Assembly: GCA_964640725.1 (NCBI GenBank)
Contig: CAZXIJ010000001.1
Location: forward strand, 1-64,000
Origin: CALHVX01 sp964640725
Lineage (GTDB): Bacteria > Pseudomonadota > Gammaproteobacteria > Pseudomonadales > Azotimanducaceae
Reading direction: 5' to 3'
Length of the DNA stretch: 64,000 nt
Part shown: positions 16,601 through 25,555 of the stretch, in pieces
How positions within the stretch are numbered: position 1 is the first letter of the stretch
Layout of the letters: every line of letters begins with the position of its first letter
The notes under the pieces: generated by a model
What the model was told of the DNA's origin: nothing
What the model saw: the letters and a program-made list of their open reading frames with translations, nothing else
The model's database searches: none
Made by a program: the position numbers and the translations under genes

Positions 16601-19600
16601 CACCGGGGTCGGGTTGGCCAGATCGCCCAGCAGAATCGTCTGCGAGGGCGAGCTGATATCCACGCAGACTCCCACGCCGTTCGCAACCGTCAGGTCAATG
16701 CCGTCAACGCCGGAGCCGCCAACGCCAAAGGAGAAATCGATGCTGTCACCGTTCGCGCCGACATCGTAGACGTCAGAGCCTTCGAGGCTGAAGGGCGATG
16801 CCGCCGTGAACGGCTGCGATGACGTGATGGAGCCCTGGTAGAACACGAAGGGTCCACCGCCCTGAGCCACACGCAGGAACCACTCGCCCGTGCCGCAGTC
16901 GCGGTACAGGTAGGTGCCGGCTTCAGTCGCGCCATTGAACGGCACGCTGTTGCAAGGCGAAACCTCATCCTCGCTGATCGTCACTTCACCGTTGAAGCTG
17001 GATACCGTGGCGCCCACCGGATTGGTCAGCGAGATCGTGAATGTCTCCAGGCCTTCAACCAGCGCGTCATTGAGTATCGGCACGGTGATGGTCTGCGCGA
17101 CTTCATTGGCCGCGAAACTGAGCTGCCCGGAAGTGGCCGTGTAGTCCAGACCGGCTTCGGCAGTGCCGTCGACGGTCGCGAAGTCCACGCTGACGGGATC
17201 TGGCACCGGCGCCGACAGCGCGACCGTGATGTCCACGCTGCCGGCATTTTCGGCCACGCTCACTGCCTGCACCTCGAGCTCTGGCACGAGATTGGTGCAG
17301 GAAGAGCCGGTCAGCAGGTCAAAGGGCTGTGAGACCTGGATCTTGTTGATGCCCACAAACACCGAGGCCGCCGACGGCGCAGTGAGGGCGAAGCAAAGCT
17401 CCGTGCCCGGCGCGGTGAAGTCGAAGCCATCGGAGCCAGAGCCCTGCACTTCCATCAGGAAATCGATGACCTGAGGATCGGTCGTAGCATCGACGCTGTC
17501 TTCCGGTTCAATGCTGACCAGTGTCACGTTCCCGAAGTCAACGTCGGTAAACAGCCCCCCCACGAAGGTGTCATCGCCGCCGCCGACAACCGCGCGCACG
17601 GACCAAAGCCCCGTGGCACAGTCTTCGTAGACAAAGACGCCGCTTTCTGTCGCCGGATCGATGGTCGGCATGCCGCAGGGCGAGGCCTCGTCATCGCGAA
17701 TGGTCGCAAGGCCGCTGGTGCCCTGCAGGGCAGCGCCGGTGGCTGCAGTGAGCACAACCTGAAACGCTTCGTTGCCCTCTGTATCGCTGTCGTCGATCAG
17801 GACGACCGGGGCGAGCTGGCTGGTCTCGTTCGGCAGGAAGGTCAGAGTATCGGTCGTCGCGACGTAGTCGGAGCCCGCCAGCGCCGTGTCGTCCTGGGTT
17901 TCGTAGTCGACGGTGACGGTACCGGTGAACGGGTGCGACAGCGTCACCGGCACATCAACGCCCAGGGTGTCTTCGAAGGCCTCTGCAGTGCCAACGCTCA
18001 CGGTGGGCGGCACGTTGGCACAGGAGCCAAGGGTAGTCAGCTCAAAGGGCGCCGTCATCACCATCCGGTTGCGCCCGAGCAGCACCGGCTCGCCTTCCGG
18101 CAGATCGAGCTCCAGGCACACCTCGGCACCGGCGGGAATCGTGAAGTCCCAGCCGTCTGACGCGCCGACCGTGACGTTGTTGACAAAGCGGATGCGCGAC
18201 GGGTCCGTGGTGAAATCGAGCGTATCGTTGGCTTCGATGCCAACCTCGGTCACCGAGTCGAAGGGCTGCGTCGAGATGACGTTCCCGCTGGCATCGATGG
18301 AAGATGCGGTCCCCGACAGGATGCGCACGTGCCAGTTCAGGGGATCGCCGCAGTCTCGCCACATGAAGACGCCATGTTCCGTAGCCTCGTCCGGCTCCGG
18401 GTTGCCGCCGCCAACGGCGAGACAGACCGACGGAGCGACCGTGGTCGGCACAGTAACGGTGGCGATACCGGTACCTTCAGTAATTTCGTAGACGGCATTC
18501 GCCGCGTTGCCGGTATAGGTTTCCACCGTGCCGTCAGGCCAGCGAACCTCGACATCGAAGGTCGAGTTCGCAGCCAGCCCGAAGTGCAGGCGCCCGGAGT
18601 CCTGAGACCAGCGGTGGTAGCCACCATCCCGGGCCTGGCGCTGCTGCACGCCGCCGGCAGTGACGGTCACCACCGCCCCGATGGCGTCCCGGTTGGAGGT
18701 CACCCCAACCAGGTCAATGTGCGTCCAGTTGTTGCCGCTGCCCGAGTTCCGGAACAGCTGATCCGGACCGGCATAGAGGAAGGGCTCTTCCGGGAACAGT
18801 TTCAGGCCGTTGGTCACGAACAGATCAATGTAGCCATCGACGTCGTAGTCAGCGGTGGTCGCAACATCGCCCAGGCCCATGGCCGGACCGACCACACCTT
18901 CAGCGCCGAAAGCCGTTGCAACTTCGGTAAAGACGCCGGTGCCATCGTTCTCGAAGAGCCGGTTGGGGCTGTTCGTGACCGCGTTGCGGCACACGAAGTA
19001 GAGGTCCTGATCCATGTCGTTGTCAAAGTCAGCCGCAACAACGCTGCTGCACTTGGCCGGCAAGTTGAGGCCCGCCGTGACGGTATTGTCCACAAAGCTA
19101 CCCGGCGCCGAGGTCATCAGCAGCGGCGAAATAGAGCCGTCAATCGCGCCCAGCCCAAGCTCGGTGACGTTCGTAAAGGTCGTCGTGGTGTCAAAGAACG
19201 CGTAGATGTAGCTGAAGCTGGTCGGCGCTCCGGAGGAGTTCAGGAAGGTCCACTCCCCGGCCACCGGGTCGAAACCGACGTACACCCCCCGGTCCACCGC
19301 CGGATCGTGAGGCTCGATGCCGTGATTGGCAGTATCGGCAGCGCTGAGCGTGAACGAGATTGGATCCCCGGGCGCGGGCAGGGGCGGGTTGATGCCACCC
19401 GCTCCGATCCGTACGTCAGAGACATTACGCGCGCTCCAGTGCAGCACAACGGTGAGGTCGCCGTTGGTTTCCAGCCGGATCCCCGTCTCGCTGTTGACCT
19501 GCGAGATCAGGTGCGCTTCGGCAGTCGTCGGCGTCACGATCTCGGCCCCGCTGATGCGCACCCGGCCCCGTGCCATCACGATGTCGTCGCGCAGGTCGCC

Positions 19601-20386
19601 ATCAAAATCAGCGATCGCAGAATCCGTTACGTTAGGCGTGGTTGGCACAAGTGGGGAAACATCCAGGAACGGCAAGGTCCCGATATCGTAGATGCGATCC
19701 GGGAACGCCGTGCTCACACAGACCCACTCAAGGGTGCCGTTAGCGTCCGCGTCCATCAAATGTCCGTACTGGTTATCCTGGCAGATGTTTTGGGTCAAGC
19801 CGGGCGTCCGCACAAAGTCGACGACCGGGGTATCCATCTGCTCAAAATCCCGGGAAAACCCGCGGTTAATGATCGTGAAGTCCAGCTTGCCGTCGCCCGT
19901 AAAGTCGAACCACATGGGCAGCCGGCCGGGCCAGGCAATGTTCTCGAAGGAGTAGTCGTCGACGCGGTTCACCAGCACGCCGTTTTCGTTCACCAGAAAC
20001 TGGCTGGCGTCGCGGGCCCCCAGGGAAATAAACAGATCAGAATCGCCATCGTTGTCCCAGTCGCCCCAGGCCCCGCCGTGCTGGTCCAGCAGGGCAATGT
20101 CACCGTCCCAGATGTCCACTTCCCAGTAGCGGTCTTCGAAGGTGCCGTCGCCCTGGTTGACGTAGATGCTGGCACGCCCCCGGTGGTGATTGACGAAGAT
20201 GTCGGGCAGGCCGTCCGAGTTCACGTCGCCCCAGGAGGCACCGAATGACTCACCGGTGAACGCCACCCCGGCGGGCGTCGTTGTCTCGGAAAAAGTGATG
20301 ACAGCCCAAGCAGGCAAGCCCCAGAGGAGCAAGCCGCTCAGGGCAATCATGCGAGAGAACAGCGACAAGTGATGTTGAGTGATCAC
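13667..20386 (-). CDS. Giant secreted FG-GAP/ASPIC-UnbV protein with seven Calx-beta domains and six novel modules
   Basis: This 2239-residue protein starts at GTG 20386, preceded by AAGGA at 20396-20400 and followed by a signal peptide ending near GLPAWA. FG-GAP/VCBS calcium loops fill residues about 30-540 and an ASPIC/UnbV domain about 548-633. Then come modules (M) and Calx-beta domains (C) in the order M-C-M-C-M-C-C-M-C-M-C-C-M. Calx-beta domains are recognised by VDFATVDGSAxAGxDY, a TFxxGE-like strand and the closing DDE. Residues about 1144-1632 and 1749-2239 (M-C-C-M) are a duplicated block. The chain ends at GACP. It is probably a long calcium-binding extracellular rod carrying a propeller head. 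It reads convergently with the hydrolase/Wzy unit and divergently from the flippase gene. Confidence 0.85.
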   Translation of the reverse strand: MITQHHLSLFSRMIALSGLLLWGLPAWAVITFSETTTPAGVAFTGESFGASWGDVNSDGLPDIFVNHHRGRASIYVNQGDGTFEDRYWEVDIWDGDIALLDQHGGAWGDWDNDGDSDLFISLGARDASQFLVNENGVLVNRVDDYSFENIAWPGRLPMWFDFTGDGKLDFTIINRGFSRDFEQMDTPVVDFVRTPGLTQNICQDNQYGHLMDADANGTLEWVCVSTAFPDRIYDIGTLPFLDVSPLVPTTPNVTDSAIADFDGDLRDDIVMARGRVRISGAEIVTPTTAEAHLISQVNSETGIRLETNGDLTVVLHWSARNVSDVRIGAGGINPPLPAPGDPISFTLSAADTANHGIEPHDPAVDRGVYVGFDPVAGEWTFLNSSGAPTSFSYIYAFFDTTTTFTNVTELGLGAIDGSISPLLMTSAPGSFVDNTVTAGLNLPAKCSSVVAADFDNDMDQDLYFVCRNAVTNSPNRLFENDGTGVFTEVATAFGAEGVVGPAMGLGDVATTADYDVDGYIDLFVTNGLKLFPEEPFLYAGPDQLFRNSGSGNNWTHIDLVGVTSNRDAIGAVVTVTAGGVQQRQARDGGYHRWSQDSGRLHFGLAANSTFDVEVRWPDGTVETYTGNAANAVYEITEGTGIATVTVPTTVAPSVCLAVGGGNPEPDEATEHGVFMWRDCGDPLNWHVRILSGTASSIDASGNVISTQPFDSVTEVGIEANDTLDFTTDPSRIRFVNNVTVGASDGWDFTIPAGAEVCLELDLPEGEPVLLGRNRMVMTAPFELTTLGSCANVPPTVSVGTAEAFEDTLGVDVPVTLSHPFTGTVTVDYETQDDTALAGSDYVATTDTLTFLPNETSQLAPVVLIDDSDTEGNEAFQVVLTAATGAALQGTSGLATIRDDEASPCGMPTIDPATESGVFVYEDCATGLWSVRAVVGGGDDTFVGGLFTDVDFGNVTLVSIEPEDSVDATTDPQVIDFLMEVQGSGSDGFDFTAPGTELCFALTAPSAASVFVGINKIQVSQPFDLLTGSSCTNLVPELEVQAVSVAENAGSVDITVALSAPVPDPVSVDFATVDGTAEAGLDYTATSGQLSFAANEVAQTITVPILNDALVEGLETFTISLTNPVGATVSSFNGEVTISEDEVSPCNSVPFNGATEAGTYLYRDCGTGEWFLRVAQGGGPFVFYQGSITSSQPFTAASPFSLEGSDVYDVGANGDSIDFSFGVGGSGVDGIDLTVANGVGVCVDISSPSQTILLGDLANPTPVQAPFDLGTLGPCLNAMPDINIDSVQLAENDAGGVMTFTVSLSEEAGMPVTVDYTTADLAPVSAQAGVDYTATSGTLTFAPAETGKTIDVPIIDDAIGEVSETFEVVLSNAGNGVIVTGTGTGTILDDEGVSMIAITDVTIDEDDVAGTASVTLSLSQAAGGDVTVDVATVDGSAIAGEDYLAASGTVTFTAGSLSETFSVSILNDAFAEGPESLSLALSNVAGGVIGDPEAVVAIVDDEPSPCGPSVFDSGVDAGIFLAKNCGTDTWSLRIAEGGGAFQDHKGSLIATLPFANITPVGFGGGDTFTNSPATELVYDLGMGGNGIDGIDFDHPTGRNLCVTIDVPAGRQVLVGADQTPVSGPFDLGTLGPCTNVTAELNIDSVTVGEVSANGLASFTVSLSAPASSPVTVDYATASGTATEGSDYLGDTNTLTFLAGTTTQTIDVTIVDDALAEGDETFSVVLSNPGGADLGPNAVGTGTITDDEASPCNTATFFGSERTGTYLYKNCVSGQWSLRVAQGGGSFARYEGSITAPTAFLSTAPFSFEGAGDVLDVNPAGDALTYSLGVGGGGTDGVDFTVSDEAGVCVDATALSATVQVGDIANPTVVNGPFDLSTLGPCLSTTPDVSIDDVQLVENDIGGIMTFTVSLSQVSGSTVTVDFATAEDAPISAESGVDYLAASGSLTFLPSETSKTIDVQLVDDALGEVDETFLVQLSNVGNGVLLDDTGVGTILDDEGVTMLTINDVTIDEDDAGGLAVFTVNLSQAAPAPITVDFATVDGSAVAGEDYVARTDTLSFATGESTAQIEVTLSDDAFAEGPEAFALTLSNVTGGVITDATGDASIVDDEPSPCGPAVFDPATEPGIYLSKVCGTNNWQLRITEGGAPFIRHEGTLIATTAFSSVTPVGLAGADVLTNVPDTEIFYDFGMGGNGIDGADFEHPTGRDICVTIQAPAGRDILIGADKTPVTGPFDLGTLGACP
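13673..18424 (-). repeat. Six copies of the four-cysteine module in the Calx-beta giant
   Basis: Copies, first to last cysteine in reading order, lie at 18424-18020, 17677-17297, 16954-16565, 15874-15491, 15139-14747 and 14056-13673. Copies 3 and 5 resemble each other most (CN start, GTYLYxxC, LRVAQGGG), as do copies 4 and 6 (CGPxVFD, GMGGNGIDG, HPTGR). All six keep four cysteines and W-x-[VL]-R. Confidence 0.75.
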
Positions 20387-20805
20387 AATCCAATTTCCTT
20401 GAAAAACGCAAAGGCTCAGCGGATTCGCTTCCACAGAGACGGGCAAGACATTACACAGCGCCGTCGCTGCGGAGTGCCGGGCAAAAATGCACACCTAAGC
20501 AATATAGCTTACTAGGAAAGCTATTATATGCAATATATTTTACTATATGAAGGCCGCGCATCCGTGCCGGCCAGGACAGCTATCTTGCAGGTTGCGGGGC
20601 CGTTCTGGATGTCGGTTTTGTAAACATTTCGAGGCTGCGACACGATAAATCCGCCCTCCGGCACGGTTTGGCGTACAAACCGCCCAAAGCCCGCAAGATG
20701 TCCAGACAGGCCGGCGACCTGCGTTCCATTTCTGCGGATCAGCGATAGGTCCGGTCCGGTCGCAGCGTTACACTCTCGTCCCCTCGGGTCGGTGCTTCTC
20801 TGGAA
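20387..20805. promoter_or_regulatory. Divergent regulatory region with an AT-rich island
   Basis: No gene is supported in these 419 bases between the divergent giant and flippase genes. An AT-rich island at about 20495-20550 stands out from the GC-rich surroundings and contains the inverted repeat ATAGCTT-N7-AAGCTAT (20504-20524) and TAAGC-N6-GCTTA. TTTGTAAA (20617-20624) and TACAAA (20674-20679) recall the inverted repeat upstream of the first giant gene. Both promoters must lie here, but I cannot place -35/-10 boxes with confidence. Confidence 0.4.
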
Positions 20806-22025
20806 ATGGCCACAGCCAACAAGGACTACTATGGCTGGCAGGCGCTGCGCCAGAGCCTGATGCACTTTGTGCTGGGCAAGGCAGGCACAGCCCTGTCGAC
20901 CCTTGCCGCCCTCATCCTGGTTGTTGATCAGCTGCCCACAGACCACTTTGCGGCCTACGCAACCCTGCACGCGGTGGTGCTGTTCGTCGGCCTGATCGCC
21001 TCCTTCGGAGTCAACGCTCTGGTGCTGCGCTTTGTGCCAGAGCTCAGAAACAGCAACGACAACGTCTCGGCCTACAAAATGCTGTCTCTGGGCGTCGCGG
21101 CCAGGGCACTGCTCTACGGAGCTGTTGCGGCACTGTGTATCGCGATCGCTCCCGTCCTGGTGGAGAAGCTGTCGCTGGTCGGCTGGCAATACCTGTTCGC
21201 GCCCTACTTGCTGGTCGGGCTGCTTCGCATTTCCGCCGTATTTCTGGCCAGCGGCCTGGAGAGCATGCTGTGGCAACGCGAAGCCCAGTACAGCTTTGCC
21301 ATTGCCGGTATTGGCAAGCTCGCCCTGGTGATCTGGGCCATCCGCAGCGGGTCCCTCGACCTGCCAACGCTCGTCTACATCGAGATGTTCGCAGAAGGGC
21401 TCGCGGCAATGCTGATGATCTTCGGGGGCCTGCGCCGATGGCGAGCTGACGATCAGCGGCAGGCGGGAGACCCCGGGACGCTGCGCGACAACGCTGCGCG
21501 CTACCGACGCTTTGCCGGCTGGGCCTATGCGCAGAATCTGACTGCGGTGTTCGCGGGCAGCGCGCCGACCCGGCTATTCGTCTCGATGTTCTTCGGCACC
21601 CAGGCAATTGCCGCCTACGCGGTTGTCGACCGGCTCGCTGAATACGTCAAGCAGTACGAGCCGACGCGCTTGTTCCTGGGCCTGATCCGGCCCATGTTCA
21701 ACGCTCGCTACCAAGGCCCCGGCGACTTTGCCGGGCTCAGCCAGACTGCCGATGGGCTGATGCGCGCGAACCTGACAATTCTGGCCATTGGCTTTGTGCT
21801 GCTCACAGCCCTCGCGCCAACGCTCACCCAGTCTCTGAGTGACGGCGCTTATGTCGAAATCACGGACTTGCTGGTTTGCATGTACGCCCTGGCAGCCACC
21901 TTCAGCCTCAACACGCTCATCGAAGTACAGGTCAAGATGACCGAGCAGACACAAATCAACAGCCTGTCGAACCTTGCCCTGTCTCTTTCGCTACTCACGG
22001 CGATACCGCTCGTCGATCACTTTGG
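20806..22025 (+). CDS. Wzx-type polysaccharide flippase (3' end lost in assembly gap)
   Basis: About 406 residues are readable before the N run. The protein has repeated membrane helices from residue about 17 (LVLGKAGTALSTLAALIL region) onward and the overall pattern of the MOP/Wzx polysaccharide-transporter group, which flips lipid-linked repeat units across the inner membrane. The early loop (GVNALVLRFVPEL) and the amphipathic YRRFAGWAYAQNL segment fit that family. The last helices and stop are missing because the frame runs into the gap at 22026. It lies divergent from the giant Calx-beta gene and opens the exopolysaccharide locus. Confidence 0.7.
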
Positions 22026-22125
22026 NNNNNNNNNNNNNNNNNNNNNNNNNNNNNNNNNNNNNNNNNNNNNNNNNNNNNNNNNNNNNNNNNNNNNNNNNNN
22101 NNNNNNNNNNNNNNNNNNNNNNNNN
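22026..22125. other. Assembly gap (100 N)
   Basis: Exactly 100 undetermined bases, the usual placeholder for a gap of unknown length. The flippase from the left and a sulfotransferase from the right are both cut by it, so the true distance and any gene between them are unknown. Confidence 0.98.
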
Positions 22126-23037
22126 CCGCGCGGCCAGCGGCGGCGCCGTCGGTTGGCGCGCATAGCCGTAACGGTCCATCCACTCACCGCTCAGCCGCTC
22201 TACCGTATGCACCTCCGCTTCGGTCAGAATCTCGGACCAGGCCGATACGGCTTCTTTCGAGACACCGCGGGCTTCGCTGGCACCGGAATGTGCTGCGTTC
22301 GAAGATCCCCAGAACGGGACGTTCAACATGTCTGGCTCGTAGCGCAAACCCAGCGCAGCGCAAAGAGAGGCCATCTCGGTCTCCGGGCTCTCGACCAGCG
22401 CTTCAAAGCGCAGGATGTGTACGCGCGGGTGGTCGCGAAGGCGCTGGGCGGCCGTCGTCGCCTGGTTCCAGAGCTTGCACATGGTAAACGGGTGATAGTT
22501 CACGCGGGTTCGCAGCATCTCTCGCCGCGGAACCTTGTCGGCACCGTTAGCGCGCATCATGCTTCGATTCTTTTGCGAGGCGAGCACCGCCCGGGGATCC
22601 CGGACGATGTGGACCACGTGAGCATCGGGAAAATGATCCAGCAATGCCTGGGCGTAAAAGATATTGCGCGGCGTTTGCTCGCAGCCGATGGACTTGCCCT
22701 CCACGCCGGCCATGTGAGCAGCAACGACTGAGTAGACCCGAAAGTTTGTCGGCGCCTGATCGTCCTCTGACAGCAGGCGATCCGCCAGCGCGCGGTCCTC
22801 GTCGGTGATCCGGGCACGCCATACATCATCCCGCACCCGGGAGATAATGGTCGCTGCAAGGTCGCGTGCTTCTTCCGGAGAGCGCTCGGCCTCGCCGTCG
22901 GCAACCTGGCACAGCCCTCCGAAAAAATGCAGCTCTCGAAAGGTCCGCACAGCGCTGTGTCGGCCAAAGAGCCGGCCAAGCATGGTGGTGCCAGACCGGG
23001 AAGCGCCGGTCACAAACAGGTGAGTAGGCAATGCCAT
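22126..23037 (-). CDS. Sulfotransferase (C-terminus lost in assembly gap)
   Basis: About 304 residues are readable. FVTGASRSGTTMLGRLF at residues 8-24 is the 5'-phosphosulfate loop that binds PAPS, and VRDPRAVLASQKNRS in the middle is the 3'-phosphate motif, so this is a PAPS-dependent sulfotransferase. It would transfer sulfate to a sugar hydroxyl or amine, probably of the polysaccharide or its precursors. It starts 14 bases after the preceding sulfotransferase gene with AGGAG about eleven bases upstream, so the two are one transcript. The frame is still open at the gap. Confidence 0.75.
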
Positions 23038-23051
23038 GGGTCCGGAAACTC

Positions 23052-24020
23052 CTACTGATAGCCGAATTCAGCGTTCAGCGCTTGCGCACGTTTCTCGAAC
23101 GCTTCCATATCGCCGGGCTGAAATCGTTCGCCCCAGAGCTGTTCCGGGCGCTTGATACCCGCAGCAAAGTCAAAGCGCCGCGGATTGCCGCCGGCCGCAT
23201 GGGAGGGCAACTCCTTCGAGAAATCCAGCATCTGCGGATCGAATTCCACCTCCAGCCAGTCGCACAGCTTGCGCAGGTTCTCTTCGGGGTTCAGCGCCAG
23301 ATCTTCGTAGCGCATCAGCATCCGGTGCTCGGGCGCAACCCAGCGTTCCGTAAACCGCCTGGCTAAGCGGTGATAGTGATCCCAGCGTTCCGCCGCCCGG
23401 TCCACACTCATGTACTTCATGCGCGATACACAGACGCTGCGTGCATCCCGCGTCAGATGCAGAATCCGGGTCTGCTCGGGGTTCTCGAGATACAGGTGGG
23501 GACCTTTCTTGAGCGTTTTCGACACATCGACCACAACCCGGGCACCCCACTGGCTGGCGATTGCCTCGTAAAGATGGTGCGTGTTGCGCAAGCCCTTGCG
23601 AATCGAGGGCAGGGTCAGGCCCTTCATCACAGCCCGGCCGGGGGCTCCGAGCAACATCGCCGTATCAATCGCCCCGCGGGCCTTGGCGACAGCAATGCGC
23701 AGAGGCGTTTGCTGCTTGAAATCCACCATCGCATCGATCTCTGCGGATCCGGAGGTCGGGCGAATGGCATCCCCCATGAAGAGACCGTAAGGATCCTTGC
23801 GCAGATCAACGCCCGTGACGCGCTGCAGCTCATCGAACACCCGCCCCCAGGTCTCGCACTCCGCCAGCAGGTCGCCGCAAACACAGGGCACGTCGAGCGC
23901 CAGGTTCTTGGGAATGAAAGTCACTTCGCCGGGGTTCGCAAACTCGCTGTTCCTGCCCAGCAGCTGCCCGAGAAAAGTCGAGCCTCCGTGCGGCGAAGAC
24001 AGCACAAACAAGGATTTCAT
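23052..24020 (-). CDS. Sulfotransferase family protein
   Basis: This 322-residue protein begins with FVLSSPHGGSTFLGQLL (residues 5-21), the PAPS 5'-phosphosulfate loop of bacterial sulfotransferases, and has LTRDARSVCVSRMKY as the likely 3'-phosphate motif. The PCVCGDLLAEC segment near residues 45-55 has three cysteines. It is first in a two-gene sulfotransferase transcript and divergent from a glycosyltransferase gene. The acceptor is unknown; the setting points to polysaccharide sulfation. Confidence 0.75.
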   Translation of the reverse strand: MKSLFVLSSPHGGSTFLGQLLGRNSEFANPGEVTFIPKNLALDVPCVCGDLLAECETWGRVFDELQRVTGVDLRKDPYGLFMGDAIRPTSGSAEIDAMVDFKQQTPLRIAVAKARGAIDTAMLLGAPGRAVMKGLTLPSIRKGLRNTHHLYEAIASQWGARVVVDVSKTLKKGPHLYLENPEQTRILHLTRDARSVCVSRMKYMSVDRAAERWDHYHRLARRFTERWVAPEHRMLMRYEDLALNPEENLRKLCDWLEVEFDPQMLDFSKELPSHAAGGNPRRFDFAAGIKRPEQLWGERFQPGDMEAFEKRAQALNAEFGYQ

Positions 24021-24343
24021 CGGTGTCTATTCCCAACTGTCACATATTTGGCGCTATCGCGGATCAATGCGCGACAAGGATCCGGCGCCGATGGCCAGCC
24101 GCACTGCGCAGCCGTGGCGGGCACCCTACAGAAAGTCGACGGGCTAGAAAATCGCTGTTTGCTCAGCGAGATGTGATTGCATTGTCATCTGCGCTGAAAC
24201 GACATTTCGCTGACAATCTCCGGCGCTGCGCAAGCCAGAGTTCTGGATAATGCCGTCCCGTCGCTCTGCGCTCCGGGCGCCGGCAGACGCTGCTGCTTGC
24301 AGATTCAAAACTGGTCACGACAAGAACCCGCAACGAGCCCACT
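24021..24343. promoter_or_regulatory. Divergent intergenic region, no gene seen
   Basis: These 323 bases separate the divergent sulfotransferase and glycosyltransferase genes and should hold promoters for both. I see GATTG...CAATC half-sites around 24176-24222 and GGATAAT near 24245 as a possible -10 for the + strand, but no -35 at a convincing distance. Confidence 0.25.
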
Positions 24344-25555
24344 GTGAAAGTACTTCTCGCCAACAAATTCTTCCGCCAGGCTGGCGGCGCCGAAGCCGTT
24401 TACTTCCAGGAACGGGAGCATCTGCTCAGCAACGGCGTCGACGTGGTCGACTTTGCGATGGCCGACCCGCGCAACGCGCCGAGCCCCTACGAGCAGTACT
24501 TCGTAAGCCACCGGGACTACCATGACGCGGGCGGCGCGATGAACCGCCTGGTCTCCGGCCTGCAGTTCGTCCATTCCCGGGAAGCCGTTCACAAGATCTC
24601 CAGGCTGATTGACGACACCCGTCCAGACCTGCTGCACTGCCACAATATCTATCACCAGCTGACGCCTTCCATTATCGGCGCGGCACGGCGCAAGGGCGTT
24701 CCGGTCGTACTGACGCTGCACGACTACAAACCGGTTTGCCCGGTGTACACCCGGCTCAACGACGGTTCCCCGTGCTCTCGATGCGCCAGCGGGCAGTTCC
24801 GTCACGTGCTGACGAACCGCTGCGCGGACGGCTCGCTCGCCGGCAGCGCACTGATGTACGCCGAGGCGACCTACCAGCGGCTGGCCGGATCCTACGAGGC
24901 CGTCGACCGGTTCATTGCCCCCAGCCGCTTCATGGCCGAATCGGTGTCGGCGCGCTTTCCGATGGACCGCATCAGCGTGCTCTACAACGGCGTTGATGCC
25001 GAAGCCGCCGCAAGCGCCAAGGACGAGGGCTACATCCTCTACTTTGGCCGCCTTTCGGCAGAGAAAGGGATCGGCACCCTGCTGCAGGCCGCCGAGCAAC
25101 TCAAGGACACCCGCGTACTGGTTGCCGGGACCGGCCCCCTTGAGCAGTCCCTGCAGCAGCGCTTCCCGTCGGCAGAGTTCCTTGGCTTTCAGGACAAGGC
25201 CAGCATGCAGGCCCTGGTCGCCGCCGCCGGAACCATCGTCGTGCCATCGGAATGGTACGAAAACTGCCCGATGTCGGTGCTGGAAGCCATGGCCGCCGGC
25301 AAACCGGTAGTCGCCAGCCGCATCGGCGGTATTCCGGAACTGGTGCGCGACGGCGAGACCGGCCGCCTGTACGAGCCCGGCGATCGCGTCGCGCTGGCAC
25401 AGATTCTGACCACCCTGAGCAGTGCCCCGGCTGAGCGCGCGCGGATGGGAAACAACGCGAAGAGCGTCGCGATTCGCAACTTCTCACATAGCGCACACAA
25501 CGACGGTCTCATGGCTATCTATCAAAACGTTTTATCATCGGCGCCGGCCAGCTGA
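24344..25555 (+). CDS. Glycosyltransferase family 4
   Basis: This 403-residue GT-B enzyme starts at GTG (the peptide then begins KVLLANKFF, the usual first Rossmann strand, with GGAE at about 14-17). The C-terminal half has the nucleotide-sugar binding pattern LYFGRLSAEKGIGTLLQA and the family's E-x7-E signature (VLEAMAAGKPVVA, then GGIPELV). It would add one sugar to the growing lipid-linked repeat unit at the cytoplasmic face. It is the first gene of the + strand run that continues into the CDP-sugar genes. Confidence 0.8.
   Translation: MKVLLANKFFRQAGGAEAVYFQEREHLLSNGVDVVDFAMADPRNAPSPYEQYFVSHRDYHDAGGAMNRLVSGLQFVHSREAVHKISRLIDDTRPDLLHCHNIYHQLTPSIIGAARRKGVPVVLTLHDYKPVCPVYTRLNDGSPCSRCASGQFRHVLTNRCADGSLAGSALMYAEATYQRLAGSYEAVDRFIAPSRFMAESVSARFPMDRISVLYNGVDAEAAASAKDEGYILYFGRLSAEKGIGTLLQAAEQLKDTRVLVAGTGPLEQSLQQRFPSAEFLGFQDKASMQALVAAAGTIVVPSEWYENCPMSVLEAMAAGKPVVASRIGGIPELVRDGETGRLYEPGDRVALAQILTTLSSAPAERARMGNNAKSVAIRNFSHSAHNDGLMAIYQNVLSSAPAS

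Noticed and set aside
18329..20248. 639-codon + strand open frame opposite the Calx-beta giant
   Set aside because: It lies wholly antisense to the giant gene, has biased composition (Val, Arg, His, Gln rich) without recognisable domains, and mirrors the codon use of the true gene. Such shadows are common in GC-rich DNA.
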